A stretch of DNA of 64,000 bases, from contig NZ_JAIQZF010000001.1 of assembly GCF_020164585.1 (NCBI RefSeq), positions 124,001-188,000 of the forward strand, in the 5' to 3' direction. The number at the start of each line of letters is the position of its first letter. Within the stretch, counting starts at the first letter, position 1. Origin of the DNA: Psychroflexus curvus (GTDB lineage Bacteria; Bacteroidota; Bacteroidia; Flavobacteriales; Flavobacteriaceae). Below, piece after piece: positions 57,074 through 64,000 of the stretch. The notes beneath the pieces were generated by a model, which did no database searches, was not told the DNA's origin, and saw only the letters and a list, made by a program, of their open reading frames with translations. Position numbers and translations under genes: made by a program.

Positions 57074-58336
57074 TTAGCGTCTTGAGTTGCTGGAATTTGT
57101 TCTCGTATTTCTTGATTTATTTCCAGAAGATGGTCTCGAATTCGAAGAATTTCGAGGTTTTTTACCTCTTTGCTGTGGATTGAAAGGCTTTGTCGATGCA
57201 TTTGGGTCTGGCTCAAAGCCTTCCAAAATGTCCATCGGAATTTTAGAACCAATCAGCTTCTCGATGTCTTTCAAAAACACAGTTTCATCTGCACTCACAA
57301 GAGAAATAGCAAGTCCGCTGGCACCGGCTCGTCCTGTTCTTCCAATTCGGTGAACATAATCTTCAGAAATATTTGGTAATTCGAAATTCACCACATAAGG
57401 CAGTAGAGGAATATCTAGTCCTCGCGAAGCAATGTCGGTGGCTACCAAAACTTTTACAGACCCGCTTTTAAATCCTGCAAGGGCTTTGGTTCTTGCGCCC
57501 TGACTTTTATTACCATGAATAGCCGCTGCTCCAATTTTTGCAGCTTCCAGTTTTTTAGCCAGTTTGTTAGCACCGTGTTTAGTTCTCGAAAATACCAATA
57601 CCTGTTCCCAGTTTCCTTCAGAAATAAGTTTGATAAGCAAATCTGTTTTTTTCTCCTTAGCCACACGATAGACTTGCTGTTCGATAGCTTCCACAGTCGT
57701 ATTTTCTGGAGTAGATTCTACTGAAACAGGATTCTTTAAAAACTCATTGGCTAATTTTCGGATATCTTTTGAAAAGGTTGCCGAAAACAATAGAGTTTGT
57801 CTTTGTTTTGGGATAAGTCCCATGATTTTTTTGATATCTCTCAAAAAGCCCATGTCCAGCATACGGTCGGCTTCATCGAGTACCAGAATTTCAACTTTGC
57901 TAAGTGAAAGTAGACCTTGATTGTTCAAATCGAGAAGTCGACCAGGTGTAGCAATTAGAATATCAACTCCGTTTCTGATGGTAGATACCTGGGATTTTTG
58001 ATTGACACCGCCAAAAATAACAGTGGATCTTAAATCCACAAATTTGCTATAATCTTTCACATTTTGATGAACCTGAGCCGCCAATTCCCGGGTGGGAGTT
58101 AGAATCAAAGCTCGGATTGGTCTATTGCGTAACGGAGGCGTCTGGGATAAAATATCGAGTAGAGGTAAAGTAAAACCAGCGGTTTTACCTGTTCCTGTTT
58201 GTGCCGAGGCAAGGACGTCCTTTCCTTCCAATACTGGAGGAATCGCTTTGGCTTGAATGGGTGTTGGGGTGTCGTAACCTTGTTCGCTTACCGCTTTTAC
58301 AAGGGATTCTGAGAGTCCTAATGACTTAAATGACAT
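57074..58336 (-). CDS. DEAD-box RNA helicase (RhlE-like)
   Basis: A 420-residue ATP-dependent RNA helicase. Motifs in order: Q motif [20 protein letters not shown], Ia [33 protein letters not shown] and [12 protein letters not shown]. The last 50 residues are a disordered Arg/Asn/Ser-rich tail typical of RhlE-type enzymes, which help ribosome assembly or cold growth. A good -7 box lies about 57 bp upstream. It leads the helicase, VF530 and DinB-like run. Confidence 0.93.
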   Translation of the reverse strand: MSFKSLGLSESLVKAVSEQGYDTPTPIQAKAIPPVLEGKDVLASAQTGTGKTAGFTLPLLDILSQTPPLRNRPIRALILTPTRELAAQVHQNVKDYSKFVDLRSTVIFGGVNQKSQVSTIRNGVDILIATPGRLLDLNNQGLLSLSKVEILVLDEADRMLDMGFLRDIKKIMGLIPKQRQTLLFSATFSKDIRKLANEFLKNPVSVESTPENTTVEAIEQQVYRVAKEKKTDLLIKLISEGNWEQVLVFSRTKHGANKLAKKLEAAKIGAAAIHGNKSQGARTKALAGFKSGSVKVLVATDIASRGLDIPLLPYVVNFELPNISEDYVHRIGRTGRAGASGLAISLVSADETVFLKDIEKLIGSKIPMDILEGFEPDPNASTKPFNPQQRGKKPRNSSNSRPSSGNKSRNTRTNSSNSRR

Positions 58337-58392
58337 AAAAAGTGTTTATGAAATGACACTAATTAGATTCAGGTCATTTCTTTATTAATTTG

Positions 58393-58400
58393 CAAAGGTA
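58393..58400 (-). promoter_or_regulatory. -7 promoter box of the DEAD-box helicase gene
   Basis: On the minus strand TACCTTTG, followed by CAAA, matches the strong Bacteroidota -7 form. It would give a 5' leader of about 50 nt. No obvious -33 TTG. Confidence 0.55.
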
Positions 58401-58523
58401 CGCTTTATAAGCTACACGGCATTTTTGAATTTTAAATTGACGGATAAATGCTTGATTTAAACTATAAACATGAACAGGTTTGGAAATTCCATCTGAATCA
58501 GATACATGTTAACGTCCTGTTTT

Positions 58524-59411
58524 CTACCAGTCTATAAAAGAAATGCCCAGGCCAAAAGTGGTTTGATAGTGATTGTAATCAATTAAAGTTTCGCCGTAGC
58601 CCGTAAAAGCTTGAAAATGAAATCTAAGGTTGGATTTTACAGAGTATAAATAATTGATTTCCAGGCTGCCTCTGTTTTTATCAAAATCTAAAGCGTTTTT
58701 GCCAATCACATAGAGGCTATGTTTGCCAAAATTATAAATAACATTAGCTTCCATTCGTCCAATATAATCACTTATAGCAGGATTATCATCTTTATCTGAA
58801 CTCTCAATTCTTATCCAGGGTTTTAAATACAGTTGAAAATTATCTTTCTCAAAAGCTGCATGAAACATAATCCTATTCCAGCTCCTCGATCTTGGTAAAT
58901 CCCTTCCATTGGATTGGTGATTCAAAGCTATTCCAGCCATTCTCAAATCAATTCCAAATAGATTCACTTTCATCGGAAAATTTACGATGACTTCCGGTTC
59001 GTAATTCAATTCACGAAAAGGCCTTGAAAGCGGGTCATTGTAGATTTGCCAATTGGCTAGTTGTGTAAATCCCAGCCAAATATCACCATGTCCAAATAAA
59101 AAAGACTGGACTAGCTTGGTTTTAATACTCAGTTGAAACTTGGTTTCAACATTGTTATAATTTTGAGCCTTCTCAAAACTATTGTCAGGATTTTCACTCT
59201 GAGGCAATTTATTGGGATTACTGGACCATCTTACAGGTAACACATAAATAGGTTTGTAAAAAGTAAGTTTAAAGGATCCATTTTTATCCTCATCGTCCAG
59301 TTCCCAGCGTTGAGACATGGTCTTCTCTATAACTTGGTCTTCATCAAACACAGACTGTGAATGAGAAATAAACGTAAATAGTAAAAATAGAGCCGAATAT
59401 TTAATTTTCAT
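58524..59411 (-). CDS. outer-membrane phospholipase A (PldA-like)
   Basis: A protein of about 295 residues with a signal peptide (MKIKYSALFLLFTFISHSQS). The catalytic segment ALNHQSNGRDLPRSRSWNR carries the His and Ser of outer-membrane phospholipase A, embedded in a 12-strand barrel pattern with a C-terminal aromatic (GISFIDW). The frame opens 14 codons earlier at 59453, but ATG 59411 starts at the signal peptide. The enzyme cleaves acyl chains from misplaced phospholipids in the outer membrane. Monocistronic and divergent from the SatD-family gene. Confidence 0.88.
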   Translation of the reverse strand: MKIKYSALFLLFTFISHSQSVFDEDQVIEKTMSQRWELDDEDKNGSFKLTFYKPIYVLPVRWSSNPNKLPQSENPDNSFEKAQNYNNVETKFQLSIKTKLVQSFLFGHGDIWLGFTQLANWQIYNDPLSRPFRELNYEPEVIVNFPMKVNLFGIDLRMAGIALNHQSNGRDLPRSRSWNRIMFHAAFEKDNFQLYLKPWIRIESSDKDDNPAISDYIGRMEANVIYNFGKHSLYVIGKNALDFDKNRGSLEINYLYSVKSNLRFHFQAFTGYGETLIDYNHYQTTFGLGISFIDW

Positions 59412-59501
59412 GGAAAAGGTATAAGTTGCGAAAATAGAGAGAGTTAACTTCATTTTGGCTATTTTTACATCACAATTCTTTGGTAATTGTTTCAGATTTT
59501 A

Positions 59502-59605
59502 ATTCGATGTAAACATCGAATACTTGATAATTCGATGTTAGAGTCGAATATTTAAAAATTCGGCTTTAGAGTCGAATATTACATGATTTGATACATTAGT
59601 CAAAT
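59502..59605. promoter_or_regulatory. array of four 20-bp palindromic sites at exact 28-bp spacing
   Basis: Sites start at 59502, 59530, 59558 and 59586, each 20 bp, form ATTCGA-n8-TCGAAT. Site 1 is a perfect dyad with 9-bp arms (ATTCGATGT-AA-ACATCGAAT). Sites 2 and 3 share TTAGAG in the centre (site 3 has one arm mismatch). Site 4 has the diverged arms ATTTGA/TCAAAT. The array ends 13 bp before the SatD-family ATG, in the gap to pldA. It looks like a multi-site operator for a dimeric regulator, perhaps the adjacent HTH-bearing protein itself. Confidence 0.85.
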
Positions 59606-59618
59606 ATTTAAAGTGAAC

Positions 59619-60224
59619 ATGGTTATAACAGCTATTATTACAGGAGACATCGTTAATTCCAGAGAAGGTTCAAATTCGGACTGGCTGGAATCTTTGAAAC
59701 TTGCCTTAAACCGATATGGAGATCATCTGAAAGACTGGGAGATTTACAGAGGCGATAGTTTTCAACTTAAAACAAATATTGAAAAGAGTTTAGAGGCTTG
59801 TTTTTATATAAAAGCCAGTATTAAAGAATACAATTCCCTTGACGTCAGAATGGCTATAGGGATAGGGGAATCTAATGGATCCACAGGAAAAATAACAGAA
59901 GAGCAAGGCGAGGCATTTTACAGATCCGGGCAATGTTTTGAAAACCTAAAAGCTACCAATTTAGCAATAGAAACAGGTAATAAAGAACACAATACTGTTT
60001 TAAATTTGATGCTGGAACTCGGGTTGTTAACTTTCAATTCATGGACAAGTGTAGACGCGGTCACCCTCAAAACAGCCTTAAAACATCCAGGTCATACCCA
60101 AAAAGAAATAGCTAAGAAGCTCAATAAATCGGCTAGTACAATAAGTTTTACGCTTCAAAAAACAGGCTATAAGGAAATTCTAAAGTTACTGAACTATTAT
60201 AACAACTTAATCGTGAAGCCATGA
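59619..60224 (+). CDS. SatD-family protein with C-terminal HTH
   Basis: A protein of about 201 residues. N-terminal domain: AIITGDIVNSRE (D10), EIYRGDSFQL (G45-D46), DVRMAIGIGES (75-85) and GEAFYRSGQCFENLK (97-111). This order of motifs resembles the class III nucleotidyl-cyclase fold, though I cannot show activity. C-terminal residues about 157-196 (HTQKEIAKKLNKSASTISFTLQ) form a helix-turn-helix. The frame opens at GTG 59613; ATG 59619 gives the family N-terminus. The family name comes from an acid-tolerance locus of Streptococcus mutans; the role here is unknown. It overlaps the DUF3307 gene by 4 bp. Confidence 0.8.
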   Translation: MVITAIITGDIVNSREGSNSDWLESLKLALNRYGDHLKDWEIYRGDSFQLKTNIEKSLEACFYIKASIKEYNSLDVRMAIGIGESNGSTGKITEEQGEAFYRSGQCFENLKATNLAIETGNKEHNTVLNLMLELGLLTFNSWTSVDAVTLKTALKHPGHTQKEIAKKLNKSASTISFTLQKTGYKEILKLLNYYNNLIVKP

Positions 60225-60937
60225 TAAGCACTCTGCTGAAACTATTACTTGCCCATTTTTTGGGTGATTTTGTTCTTCAGCCCTATAAATGGGTACTGAG
60301 TAAAGAACGAAAAGGAGCAGGGTCAGCATATTTTTGGTTCCACATTGGAATTCATTTCTCACTCATGTTTTTATTTACTGGCTTCAAGCTAAGTATAATG
60401 CCCGTAATTACAGGCATAGGCATTAGTCATCTTGTCATAGACCTTCTGAAAATAAAACTAAAAAATCAGGTCTCTTCCATTTATCTCTTTTTTGCAGATC
60501 AAGCTTTGCATCTGTTAGTTATTTTTATGGCTCTTGGATTTTATTTCAATATAGACTGGACTTATTCTTTAAAGTTTCAAGATAAGTGGCTGATTCTTGT
60601 TTTAGCCTTTGTGCTTATCACTTATGTTTCTGGGGTAATTATGAAAATAGTACTTTCAAAATGGGATCTTCTCGATTTTGAAGGTGAAGCTTTAGAAAAA
60701 GCCGGCTGGTATATTGGGATGTTAGAACGCTTATTTATTTTTGGATTTGTGTTTTTAGAGTATTGGGCTGGCATTGGTTTCCTGATAGCTGCTAAATCTA
60801 TTTTTCGATTTAGTGATTTATCTAAATCAAAAGACAGAAAACTTACAGAATACGTTCTTATTGGTACTCTGCTGAGTTATGGCCTTGCTTTGGTCATAGC
60901 TCTGGGGAGTCTTCAGTTATGGTTTTATTTTCATTAA
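60221..60937 (+). CDS. DUF3307 integral membrane protein
   Basis: A 238-residue protein with about six or seven membrane helices. Conserved polar residues sit in or near them: H12, D16 and Q20 (LLAHFLGDFVLQPYKW), H41 and H45 (WFHIGIHF), H70, D74 and K77 (GISHLVIDLLKIKL), and D93, Q94 and H97 (FFADQALHLLVIF). Such a His/Asp set suggests a metal-binding intramembrane site, as in the YdjM-type membrane hydrolase group; this is inference. The start overlaps the SatD-family stop by 4 bp, so both are one translational unit. Confidence 0.85.
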   Translation: MISTLLKLLLAHFLGDFVLQPYKWVLSKERKGAGSAYFWFHIGIHFSLMFLFTGFKLSIMPVITGIGISHLVIDLLKIKLKNQVSSIYLFFADQALHLLVIFMALGFYFNIDWTYSLKFQDKWLILVLAFVLITYVSGVIMKIVLSKWDLLDFEGEALEKAGWYIGMLERLFIFGFVFLEYWAGIGFLIAAKSIFRFSDLSKSKDRKLTEYVLIGTLLSYGLALVIALGSLQLWFYFH

Positions 60938-60993
60938 AGTGTTAATGCAAATAGAAAATGCAATACCTTTAGAGTATCCTAAATCTTATCCAA

Positions 60994-61776
60994 ATGAAAT
61001 CACTAATCACTCTGCTAATCTTCATGCTCACTGTTTCTGCTTTCTCACAAACCGATTTAGAAGTTCTAGAACAATCTCCCAGACATCACGAATGGGTGGA
61101 GCTAGAAAGCAATGGAAGAATTTTACACAACTTTGTTGTTTATCCTGAAGTGTCGGATAAAGCTAAAGTCTTGATCGTTATTCATGAAAACCGGGGCCTT
61201 AACGATTGGGCCAGACGTTTTGCTGACGAACTTGCAGAAAAAGGATTTATCGCTGTAGCTCCAGATTTGTTGTCAAATACTTCAGAGGAGATTTCAAAAA
61301 CAAGTGATTTTGAAAATTCGGATGCCGCACGAACAGCTATTTATAACTTAGATTCTCAACAGGTTATTTCAGATTTAGATACTGCTTTTGAGTATGCCAA
61401 ATCCATAGATGCTGGAACTGGAGAAGTTTCTGTCATTGGATTTTGCTGGGGTGGCTCCCAAAGTTTTAAGTATGCTACTCACAATCCAGATCTTAAGGAA
61501 GCCTTTGTATTTTATGGAACTGCACCAGCAGAAAAGGAGTTGGTCAAAATAGAGTTGCCTGTATACGGGTTTTATGGCGGAAATGATGCAAGGGTCAATT
61601 CGACAATTCCAGAAACCGAAAAACACATGAATACTCTGGGTAAATTCTATGCTTACAATATATACGAGGGTGGAGGTCATGGCTTTATGAGAAGTGGTGC
61701 CCAACCCAATGCCTCTTCAGAAAACAAATCAGCCAGACAAAAAGCCTGGGAGGATTTACTCGAGATCTTAAAATAA
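60994..61776 (+). CDS. dienelactone hydrolase family protein, exported
   Basis: A 260-residue alpha/beta hydrolase with a signal peptide (MKSLITLLIFMLTVSAFSQ). The nucleophile elbow GFCWGG has Cys as nucleophile; the Asp lies in GGNDARV and the His in GGGHGFMRS, which completes the dienelactone-hydrolase triad. KVLIVIHENRGLNDWARRFADELA is the oxyanion region. The exported form acts in the periplasm on unknown esters or lactones. It follows DUF3307 by 56 bp and may share its transcript. Confidence 0.9.
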   Translation: MKSLITLLIFMLTVSAFSQTDLEVLEQSPRHHEWVELESNGRILHNFVVYPEVSDKAKVLIVIHENRGLNDWARRFADELAEKGFIAVAPDLLSNTSEEISKTSDFENSDAARTAIYNLDSQQVISDLDTAFEYAKSIDAGTGEVSVIGFCWGGSQSFKYATHNPDLKEAFVFYGTAPAEKELVKIELPVYGFYGGNDARVNSTIPETEKHMNTLGKFYAYNIYEGGGHGFMRSGAQPNASSENKSARQKAWEDLLEILK

Positions 61777-62062
61777 ACTTTAAACTCAGCTCCTGAAAAT
61801 CATATGATTTGAGCTGGTTAACTTAGAGCTGAGACAGGTCATATAAGCAATAATTCATCTTCACAACACCTTTTATGTTTTAAATTGATTTTGCTTGCAG
61901 CAACTTTAAATTTTTACGATATCCAACTTGATAGTTTGCTTTCATTTTAACCAGCGTCCTGAGGGATAGCTCCTTTGAATAATTTTAATTTAATCATCAA
62001 TCCGAAAGACTGAAGGCTTTGTCATAACATAATCATCTGAAAACTGACTAGTTATCTTTAGC
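61777..62062. other. 286-bp gap with inverted repeats after the hydrolase gene
   Basis: CTCAGCTC (61785-61792) pairs with GAGCTGAG (61826-61833); inside it AGCTC can also pair with GAGCT (61811-61815) around the perfect palindrome AAATCATATGATTT (61797-61810). No T run follows, so a terminator role is uncertain. The rest shows no gene. Confidence 0.5.
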
Positions 62063-62449
62063 TTAATGTCTTTTCTTCCTGAAAAAATTTAGATAAACGG
62101 ATAGGATGAGAGCTGCCAGTGAACACCCTAAAGTAAGTCCAACGACCACATCATCGGCTAAATGTAAATCGAAAAGCCTTTGTAAAAGGTAGCTGATATA
62201 AGATTGAGGAAGGTCAGTAACTCCTAAGGCTTTCAAAATATTAAAATGCCAGTCTGTAACGGGACAATATCCAAGTCCGTACCAGATTCCTAAAATGCCC
62301 CAGGAAGCAAATGTCAAAGCTAAGACCGCAAGGTGCCATCTTAGCAGTGGTTTGTATAACCAGGCAAAAAGATTAAACAATATCAGAAGTGAATGAAAAA
62401 TCATAAAGAAATAGTCCCCCAGTTTCAATAAGAATTCATTTTCATCCAT
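62063..62449 (-). CDS. DUF2784-like small membrane protein
   Basis: A 128-residue protein with three or four membrane helices (FFMIFHSLLILFNLFAWL, LAVLALTFASWGILGIWYG, VVVGLTLGCSLAALILSVYL). The segment WGILGIWYGLGYCPVTDWH is the conserved core of DUF2784. Function is unknown. It stands alone on the minus strand and is divergent from the NTF2-like gene. Confidence 0.8.
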   Translation of the reverse strand: MDENEFLLKLGDYFFMIFHSLLILFNLFAWLYKPLLRWHLAVLALTFASWGILGIWYGLGYCPVTDWHFNILKALGVTDLPQSYISYLLQRLFDLHLADDVVVGLTLGCSLAALILSVYLNFFRKKRH

Positions 62450-62612
62450 GGTTTTTAGTATTGAGAGTAAATCATCAGGATTGTCTTTTCAATCTCTTTC
62501 TAAAACTATAATTTTCTTATTTAAGTTTAAAAAATTTAAGACCATATCAGCCATAGATATGACAATATAAATACCTTAGCTTAAAAATCGAATAACACTA
62601 AAACTAAAATTT

Positions 62613-63044
62613 ATGAAAAAAGCTACATTTATTGCTACTTTTCTATGTTTCTGCTTTTGGCCAATCAATGCTCAAACTTCAAACGACGTCGTCAATTCTT
62701 TTTTTGAGGCGTTGAATTCTAAAAATCCTGACCTATTGAATGATTTATGTCTAGAAGATATGAAACTTCATTCTTTATCTCTTGGTAAGGATATGGTGCT
62801 CACCTCCCAGAGCAAACAGGGTTTTATTGAAGGCATAAAATCCATTCCCAAAGAGACTACTATTTTTGAAAAGATAACATCAACAGAAGCCATAGTCAAA
62901 GAACATTTAGCTCAATATACCTTGCCCTACCTATTTTATGTCAATGATAAACTTTCACATTCAGGAACCAATGTCATCACCTTACTAAAAACTGATGATG
63001 GCTGGAAAATAAGTTATATCGCAGATACCCGGGAGAGACCCTGA
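62613..63044 (+). CDS. NTF2-like (SnoaL/DUF4440-type) secreted protein
   Basis: A 143-residue protein with a signal peptide (MKKATFIATFLCFCFWPINAQ). The rest has the cone-shaped NTF2-like pattern: VVNSFFEALNSKNPDLLNDL, EDMKLHSLSLG, and the last strands VITLLKTDDGWKISYIAD. Members bind small molecules or have lost activity. Role unknown. It shares a strong bidirectional hairpin with the convergent GH16 gene. Confidence 0.8.
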   Translation: MKKATFIATFLCFCFWPINAQTSNDVVNSFFEALNSKNPDLLNDLCLEDMKLHSLSLGKDMVLTSQSKQGFIEGIKSIPKETTIFEKITSTEAIVKEHLAQYTLPYLFYVNDKLSHSGTNVITLLKTDDGWKISYIADTRERP

Positions 63045-63055
63045 TTATTATTCTG

Positions 63056-63102
63056 AATTATAAAAGGGAGTTGAAACTCAGTTTCAACTCCCTTTTATAA
63101 TT
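63056..63102. terminator. perfect 22-bp-arm bidirectional terminator
   Basis: Bases 63056-63077 and 63081-63102 are exact reverse complements with a 3-nt loop (TCA); the core is GGGAGTTGAAAC/GTTTCAACTCCC flanked by AAAA and TTTT. It lies between the convergent NTF2-like and GH16 genes and can end both. Confidence 0.95.
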
Positions 63103-63121
63103 TAAATACTAAGATTAAAGC

Positions 63122-64000
63122 TTAGTGTTTAATGACTTTATAGGTCTGATTGTTATTAGCTCCTCTTTGTTTAAAGAGATAGACACCAGAAGACCAGCCT
63201 GACATGTCAATTTTTGTTTGTTGATTTTTCAGCTCATAAACTTCAATCAGTTGGCCCTGAATAGTATAGATTTCAAGGCGCTGATCTGAGCTCGCAATTG
63301 GTTTCATGACCGTTGTAAACTGGTTTACAGGATTTGGAGCAATATTAAGTTTAGATGCCGAAGACACATCATCGGTTCCCAGCGAACTTTCCTGGTAGAC
63401 TCTTACGTAATCTATTTCAAAAGTACTCTGATTGAAATCAGGATCTATATTAGGCTCTATTGCTGTATTCAATAAAATATACTGATTCTCCGTAAAAGGC
63501 CATGTTTCGTCATTTCTTACATTTGGCTCATAGGTATAATGAACGTCTCCATCAACTGCAAAAACCATACGGTCCTCGTACCAGTCCAAAGTATAGGTAT
63601 GAAATGCTGTTGAAGCAGTTGAAATGGTTTGGCCTCCGTGATTTATCGTTCCACCGTAACTTGATGGGGTATGCATGGCACTTTGTACAAAGTTTTGTTT
63701 GGTTCCCCAATGCTCCATAATGTCAACTTCCCCGCATTCTGGCCAGGGCGTATTCCCAAAACCTTGTTCATTCCAATACCCACCGTTTTCAGAAATGTTT
63801 TGTCCTAACATCCAGATGGCAGGCCAGGTGCCAGCACCTGTTGGTAGTTTAGCTCTGACTTCGACGCGACCGTAGGTAAAAGCAAATTTTGAATTCAATC
63901 TTGCTGAAGTATATTCTTTAGTGACGTCCTGATTATAATAGGTTTCTTTTTTAGCCACCAGATGCATGATGCCATCTTCAACATAAGTATTTTCTTGTCT
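63122..64000 (-). CDS. GH16 beta-glucanase (laminarinase-type), N-terminus missing
   Basis: The frame continues past the first internal Met (63967) to the window edge with RQENTYVEDGIMHLVAKK, so the gene is cut, not complete. The catalytic motif GEVDIMEHWG has both Glu and the Asp of family 16; YGRVEVRAKLPTGAGTWPAIWM and the C-terminal FEIDYVRVYQ fit laminarinases or similar glucanases. After the domain comes a type IX secretion tail (LNIAPNPVNQFTTV to GVYLFKQRG), so it is exported and probably surface-bound or released. Exact glucan specificity is not clear. Confidence 0.93.
   Translation of the reverse strand, partial: RQENTYVEDGIMHLVAKKETYYNQDVTKEYTSARLNSKFAFTYGRVEVRAKLPTGAGTWPAIWMLGQNISENGGYWNEQGFGNTPWPECGEVDIMEHWGTKQNFVQSAMHTPSSYGGTINHGGQTISTASTAFHTYTLDWYEDRMVFAVDGDVHYTYEPNVRNDETWPFTENQYILLNTAIEPNIDPDFNQSTFEIDYVRVYQESSLGTDDVSSASKLNIAPNPVNQFTTVMKPIASSDQRLEIYTIQGQLIEVYELKNQQTKIDMSGWSSGVYLFKQRGANNNQTYKVIKH

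Noticed and set aside
59502-59613. Four direct repeats of 28 bp, which is a CRISPR-like unit length
   Set aside because: The repeats are contiguous without spacers, diverge from each other and are each a dyad. No cas gene is present. An operator array fits better.
63967-63967. Met at 63967 as the true start of the GH16 protein
   Set aside because: The frame continues to the window edge with GH16-like sequence, and a start here would remove the signal peptide needed for type IX export.

Overview
The window looks like chromosomal DNA of a marine-type member of the Bacteroidota, most likely family Flavobacteriaceae. The signs are low G+C, a SusC/SusD pair, many lipoproteins, ASPIC/UnbV (CRTAC1-like) lipoproteins, a type IX secretion C-terminal tail on a GH16 enzyme, TAnnTTTG-type promoter boxes and no strong Shine-Dalgarno sites. 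No tRNA, rRNA, transposase, phage gene or CRISPR array was seen.

Region 1 (1-23.3 kb) handles sugars and envelope functions. It opens with the tail of a PQQ sugar dehydrogenase, a small cytochrome c and a zinc alcohol dehydrogenase. After a 1.1 kb AT-rich gap comes a compact plus-strand block: SusC, SusD, two tandem CRTAC1-like lipoproteins, a vanadium haloperoxidase/PAP2-type lipoprotein, a membrane-anchored GyrI-like protein and a GH37 trehalase lipoprotein. It converges on a GMC oxidoreductase with its gluconate-dehydrogenase-subunit-3-like partner. A TIM-barrel sugar isomerase/epimerase-like lipoprotein and a DUF3500 protein follow.

Region 2 (23.5-53.2 kb) is an almost unbroken amino-acid biosynthesis block. 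It holds thrABC (fused aspartokinase/homoserine dehydrogenase), ilvDBNCA, and an arginine operon (GNAT acyltransferase, argG, argC, proC, argD, argF', argB, argE, argH). The convergent leuACDB operon follows, then an Lrp/AsnC regulator divergent from asnB. The arginine operon is preceded by a probable attenuator: a 21-codon leader ORF ending in three Arg codons, followed by hairpins.

Region 3 (53.2-64 kb) is mixed housekeeping: a COG2509 flavoprotein, a DJ-1/PfpI protein, DUF1456, a DinB-like/VF530/DEAD-helicase run, an outer-membrane phospholipase A, a SatD-family/DUF3307 pair, a dienelactone hydrolase, DUF2784, an NTF2-like secreted protein and a GH16 glucanase cut by the window edge.

The two strongest signals not explained by standard annotation are the arginine leader (about 35.45-35.68 kb) and four 20-bp palindromes at exact 28-bp spacing (59502-59605) just before a SatD-family gene. 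That gene's motifs resemble a nucleotidyl-cyclase fold joined to a helix-turn-helix, and it is translationally coupled to a His/Asp-rich membrane protein.
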